The notes under the pieces were generated by a model, which saw nothing but the letters and a program-made list of their open reading frames with translations, made no database searches and was not told where the DNA came from. A program made the translations under genes and the position numbers. 64,000 nt of DNA, from NCBI GenBank assembly GCA_015075375.1, contig JABTUM010000002.1, forward strand, positions 1,909,393-1,973,392, in the 5' to 3' direction. Below are positions 61,700 through 64,000 of the stretch, one piece after another. The stretch is from Planctomycetota bacterium. Its GTDB lineage: Bacteria; Planctomycetota; SZUA-567; H5-PLA8. Numbering within the stretch: position 1 is the first letter of the stretch; every line of letters starts with the position of its first letter.

Positions 61700-64000
61700 C
61701 TACTGTCCCGCGAAGATCACCGTCGGAGCCGTGCTGCTGAAGACCGCCCCCTTGCGGCCGGCCGCGCCGGACGCCAGGAAGTTGGTCACGGTCGCCATCC
61801 CGTCGGTGATGCTGACCTGGATCGGAACGATGATCGCCCGGCGCGGATCGCCCGGGATGTCCGCGATGGCCGGTTCGCCGAAGGTGCCGTCCGGCAGCCA
61901 ATCGGTGGTGAAGGTGAACATGAACCGGGTTTCGTCGTAGCTGACCTGGCTGAAGCCCAAGGCCAGCGCGGCGGGGCCGGTGAGGCTGAACTTGCCGTTC
62001 GTGCCCGTGAACGATCCCGGCGGGATATTGACCGCCGCCATCGAGCCCACGCCGATATCCACGCTGAAGGTGGCCGGATCGAAGGGCGGATCCAGCGGGT
62101 CGCGGACGAGGCAGGCCTTGACCTGCGCGCGCTGCTCGAAGCCATCGATCACGTTCCCGCTCTGCGTGATGACGAGGGAATCGACGAAGGTCAGTTCCGT
62201 CGGCGGCTGGCCCACGCTGCCGAAGCGGAAGGAGCCCTTGCCTACCGTGTCGGGCTTGCGCAGCGTATAGACCAGACTGTTCGTGGCGTACTCGGCCGGA
62301 TCGCCCGTGGCCGGATCGACGTTGAACGGCCCGATGCAGAGAGCCAGCGGGACGTCCACGGTGGCCGGCGCCGGGAGCATGTTCAAAGCAGCCGGAGCGC
62401 CCAGCGCGTCGAAGATATCGTCGTTCACGATCGAGACGCTGAACGCGCCGGTCGTGGGGCTGAAGCTGGCGCGGACGAACGGCCGGGCCGAGCGGTTGCT
62501 TTGCCACGAGACGCCCCGGGAACTGGCCTTCATCGGCGTATTCAGCGTGACGTCCACCGGCCCGCCGGGCGTGCCGACCACCACGCGGAACGCGTAGAAG
62601 CGGACTTCCGTGAGGAACGCGGCTTCGTCCACGCTGGCCGTGACGAACGCGGCCAGATTGATACGGCCGCTGGCCGTAAGCGTGTCGGTGAGGTTGCCCG
62701 TCGGGAAGAGGTGCTTCTTGAAATTGAGCGACAAGTTCATGTTGGTGACTTTGATCGCCCCTCCCGATACGGAGACCGTGGCCGTATCGTCGTTGTCGTC
62801 CTGGTCCAGGTCCTCGATCGTGGGGTCCACGCCCTGGATGCCGGTGACGGTGACGGTATTGGTGATGAGCGGCCCGCCTGCGACGAAGTCGATGGTGGCG
62901 TCGTAGGTGAGTGTGGCACTGGCTCCAGGCGCAAGCGTGCCGACCGACCAAATTCCGGAACCCGTATCGAACGCTCCACCCGTGTTGGTGATTTCCGTAA
63001 TGGCAGTAAGCCCACCCGAACCACCAAAGTCATCGGTGGTTTCAACCGCTACGGCTTGATTACGGTCGTCGTTATTGGTGACGGTGATGGTGTAGGTGAC
63101 CGTATCGCCGTCCACGGGCGACGGGTTACTTACGGTTTTAGTAACCGTAATGTCTACGATGTTGTTGACGCCGGCGTCCACGTTGGCCAAAGGCGTGCCG
63201 GCGATGAGGGTGAGGACCGTAGTTTCGCCTTGGACGCGAAGAACGTCGGCAATTGGTGCAAAGCCATCCTCCACGTCGCTCCCGGTTCCTTCCGGAATAA
63301 ACTCGTAGCCATTGCCCAATCCAGTCAACTGAGCCGGATCGACGAAGACCACGTAATCGCCCGGAGGAACGTCAAAGCTGTACAACCCAGCCACCGTCGC
63401 CATCGAAGTGACTGAAACCAGCGCCATGGGATCGGTGGCGTCGAAAATCTCGACGGTAATGCCGTCCAGGAGTCCATCGACACCAGCGTCGTAAACACCA
63501 TTATCGTTGAGGTCTTCGAAAACGCGTCCGCTGACGGTGGAAGTCGTAATACCGGCGAAGGTGGTCGTGTTGTCGACGCCTGAGGTCGTGACGATGATAG
63601 CTGTCTGGCCATGCGTCAATGAGGATGAATCCGGGTCCACGTCGCTGTCCGTGGCATCGGCGCCGGTGTCCTGAATCGTGAAGCCGAAGCCCACGGGCAA
63701 ATCGGCCGGATCGAAGGCCACGATGTACGGCCGCGGGCGAAGATTGGTGAAGCTATAGAGCCCACCACCGGCGGTGTCCACTGGTGCACCCACTGCGACC
63801 AAGGCCATGGGATCGGTGGCGTCGAATAGAGTGACGGTCATCCCATCGAAACCGACCTCGGCACCATCGAACTGACCACTACCGTCGTCATCCGAAAAGG
63901 CCATGCCGCTGATGGTGACTTCGGTGTAGTAACCGGCGTCGATGTCGGCGATGTTGGTTGCTTCGGTGAAAGTGATTACGGCGGTCCTTCCAGTTCCGAC
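61700..64000 (-). CDS. Large adhesin-like secreted protein with SdrD/Cna-B-type repeats (5' end outside window)
   Basis: The frame is open to the right edge, so the N-terminus is missing; 766 residues are visible. It starts inside SdrD-type B-repeats: MAFSDDDGSGQFDGAEVGFD, TVTLFDATDPMALV, and again RVFEDLNDNGVYDAGVDGLL with ITVEIFDATDPMALV, plus YSFTNLRPRPYIVAFDPADL / YSFDVPPGDYVVFVDPAQL; calcium-binding Asp-rich loops are clear. A DUF11-like domain follows (ITVTKTVSNPSPVDGDTVTY), then a C-terminal region with no recognised family, ending in a hydrophobic-to-polar TVIFAGQ with no LPXTG-type anchor. Such proteins are usually surface-attached or exported. Other copies of the repeat may continue beyond the window. 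Confidence 0.85.
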   Translation of the reverse strand, partial: VGTGRTAVITFTEATNIADIDAGYYTEVTISGMAFSDDDGSGQFDGAEVGFDGMTVTLFDATDPMALVAVGAPVDTAGGGLYSFTNLRPRPYIVAFDPADLPVGFGFTIQDTGADATDSDVDPDSSSLTHGQTAIIVTTSGVDNTTTFAGITTSTVSGRVFEDLNDNGVYDAGVDGLLDGITVEIFDATDPMALVSVTSMATVAGLYSFDVPPGDYVVFVDPAQLTGLGNGYEFIPEGTGSDVEDGFAPIADVLRVQGETTVLTLIAGTPLANVDAGVNNIVDITVTKTVSNPSPVDGDTVTYTITVTNNDDRNQAVAVETTDDFGGSGGLTAITEITNTGGAFDTGSGIWSVGTLAPGASATLTYDATIDFVAGGPLITNTVTVTGIQGVDPTIEDLDQDDNDDTATVSVSGGAIKVTNMNLSLNFKKHLFPTGNLTDTLTASGRINLAAFVTASVDEAAFLTEVRFYAFRVVVGTPGGPVDVTLNTPMKASSRGVSWQSNRSARPFVRASFSPTTGAFSVSIVNDDIFDALGAPAALNMLPAPATVDVPLALCIGPFNVDPATGDPAEYATNSLVYTLRKPDTVGKGSFRFGSVGQPPTELTFVDSLVITQSGNVIDGFEQRAQVKACLVRDPLDPPFDPATFSVDIGVGSMAAVNIPPGSFTGTNGKFSLTGPAALALGFSQVSYDETRFMFTFTTDWLPDGTFGEPAIADIPGDPRRAIIVPIQVSITDGMATVTNFLASGAAGRKGAVFSSTAPTVIFAGQ

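Overview
The window is GC-rich and densely coded. It carries housekeeping genes (pyrR-pyrB-pyrC, carB, rpsO-pnp, ispE, coaX, mnmE, rbfA) mixed with Ser/Thr kinases, zinc-ribbon membrane proteins, a sulfatase, GH30- and GH172-like proteins, a phytanoyl-CoA-dioxygenase-like enzyme and a prepilin-like protein. The gene content, and above all a SpoVG with a zinc ribbon in its middle, suggests a planctomycete or a related PVC-type bacterium, probably uncultured. This is inferred from gene content only: there is no rRNA in the window, and I found no tRNA, CRISPR array, insertion sequence or phage gene.

Layout. 1-11.8 kb: mostly minus-strand genes, namely a kinase cut by the left edge, a zinc-ribbon membrane protein with an aldo/keto reductase, a LigD-phosphoesterase-like protein, an APS kinase with a DNA-binding-like tail, an AraC regulator divergent from a dioxygenase, a phosphoesterase, DNA polymerase IV and a sulfatase. 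11.9-17.2 kb: plus-strand block coaX-mnmE-pyrR-pyrB-pyrC. 17.2-22.2 kb: a prepilin-like protein, an M15 peptidase, a GH172-like protein, then rbfA-rtcB behind a possibly structured leader. 22.3-32.7 kb: a GH30 enzyme, ispE-spoVG, a mobA-like gene, secreted and membrane proteins, and a GntR/LacI-type regulator. 32.9-44.1 kb (minus): a propeller protein, an MFS transporter, a HEAT/TPR protein and a MacAB-like ABC exporter with three tandem adaptor proteins. 44.3-48.8 kb (minus): rpsO-pnp and a porin. 49.3-58.1 kb (plus): a signalling island. 58.2-64 kb: carB, then a large adhesin-like protein cut by the right edge.

The best candidate for an undescribed system is the island at 49,337-58,057. It encodes a Ser/Thr kinase with a very large helical exported region, two stand-alone MshEN-domain proteins, an HU-like/degenerate-receiver/RsbW-like kinase fusion, and a STAS/zinc-ribbon/degenerate-RsbW fusion. 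The parts look like a partner-switching pathway, but the kinase is joined to a DNA-binding fold, the antagonist is joined to an apparently dead kinase, and no sigma factor is present. The last three genes are closely spaced behind one good promoter-like site. Other notable points are the APS kinase with an FtsK-gamma-like tail, an MnmE lacking its C-terminal cysteine motif, and a nested palindrome between the AraC regulator and the dioxygenase.

Several genes lack a clear Shine-Dalgarno sequence, so some starts are uncertain and are discussed per gene. Motifs and domains were read by eye from translated sequence; no database search was run.
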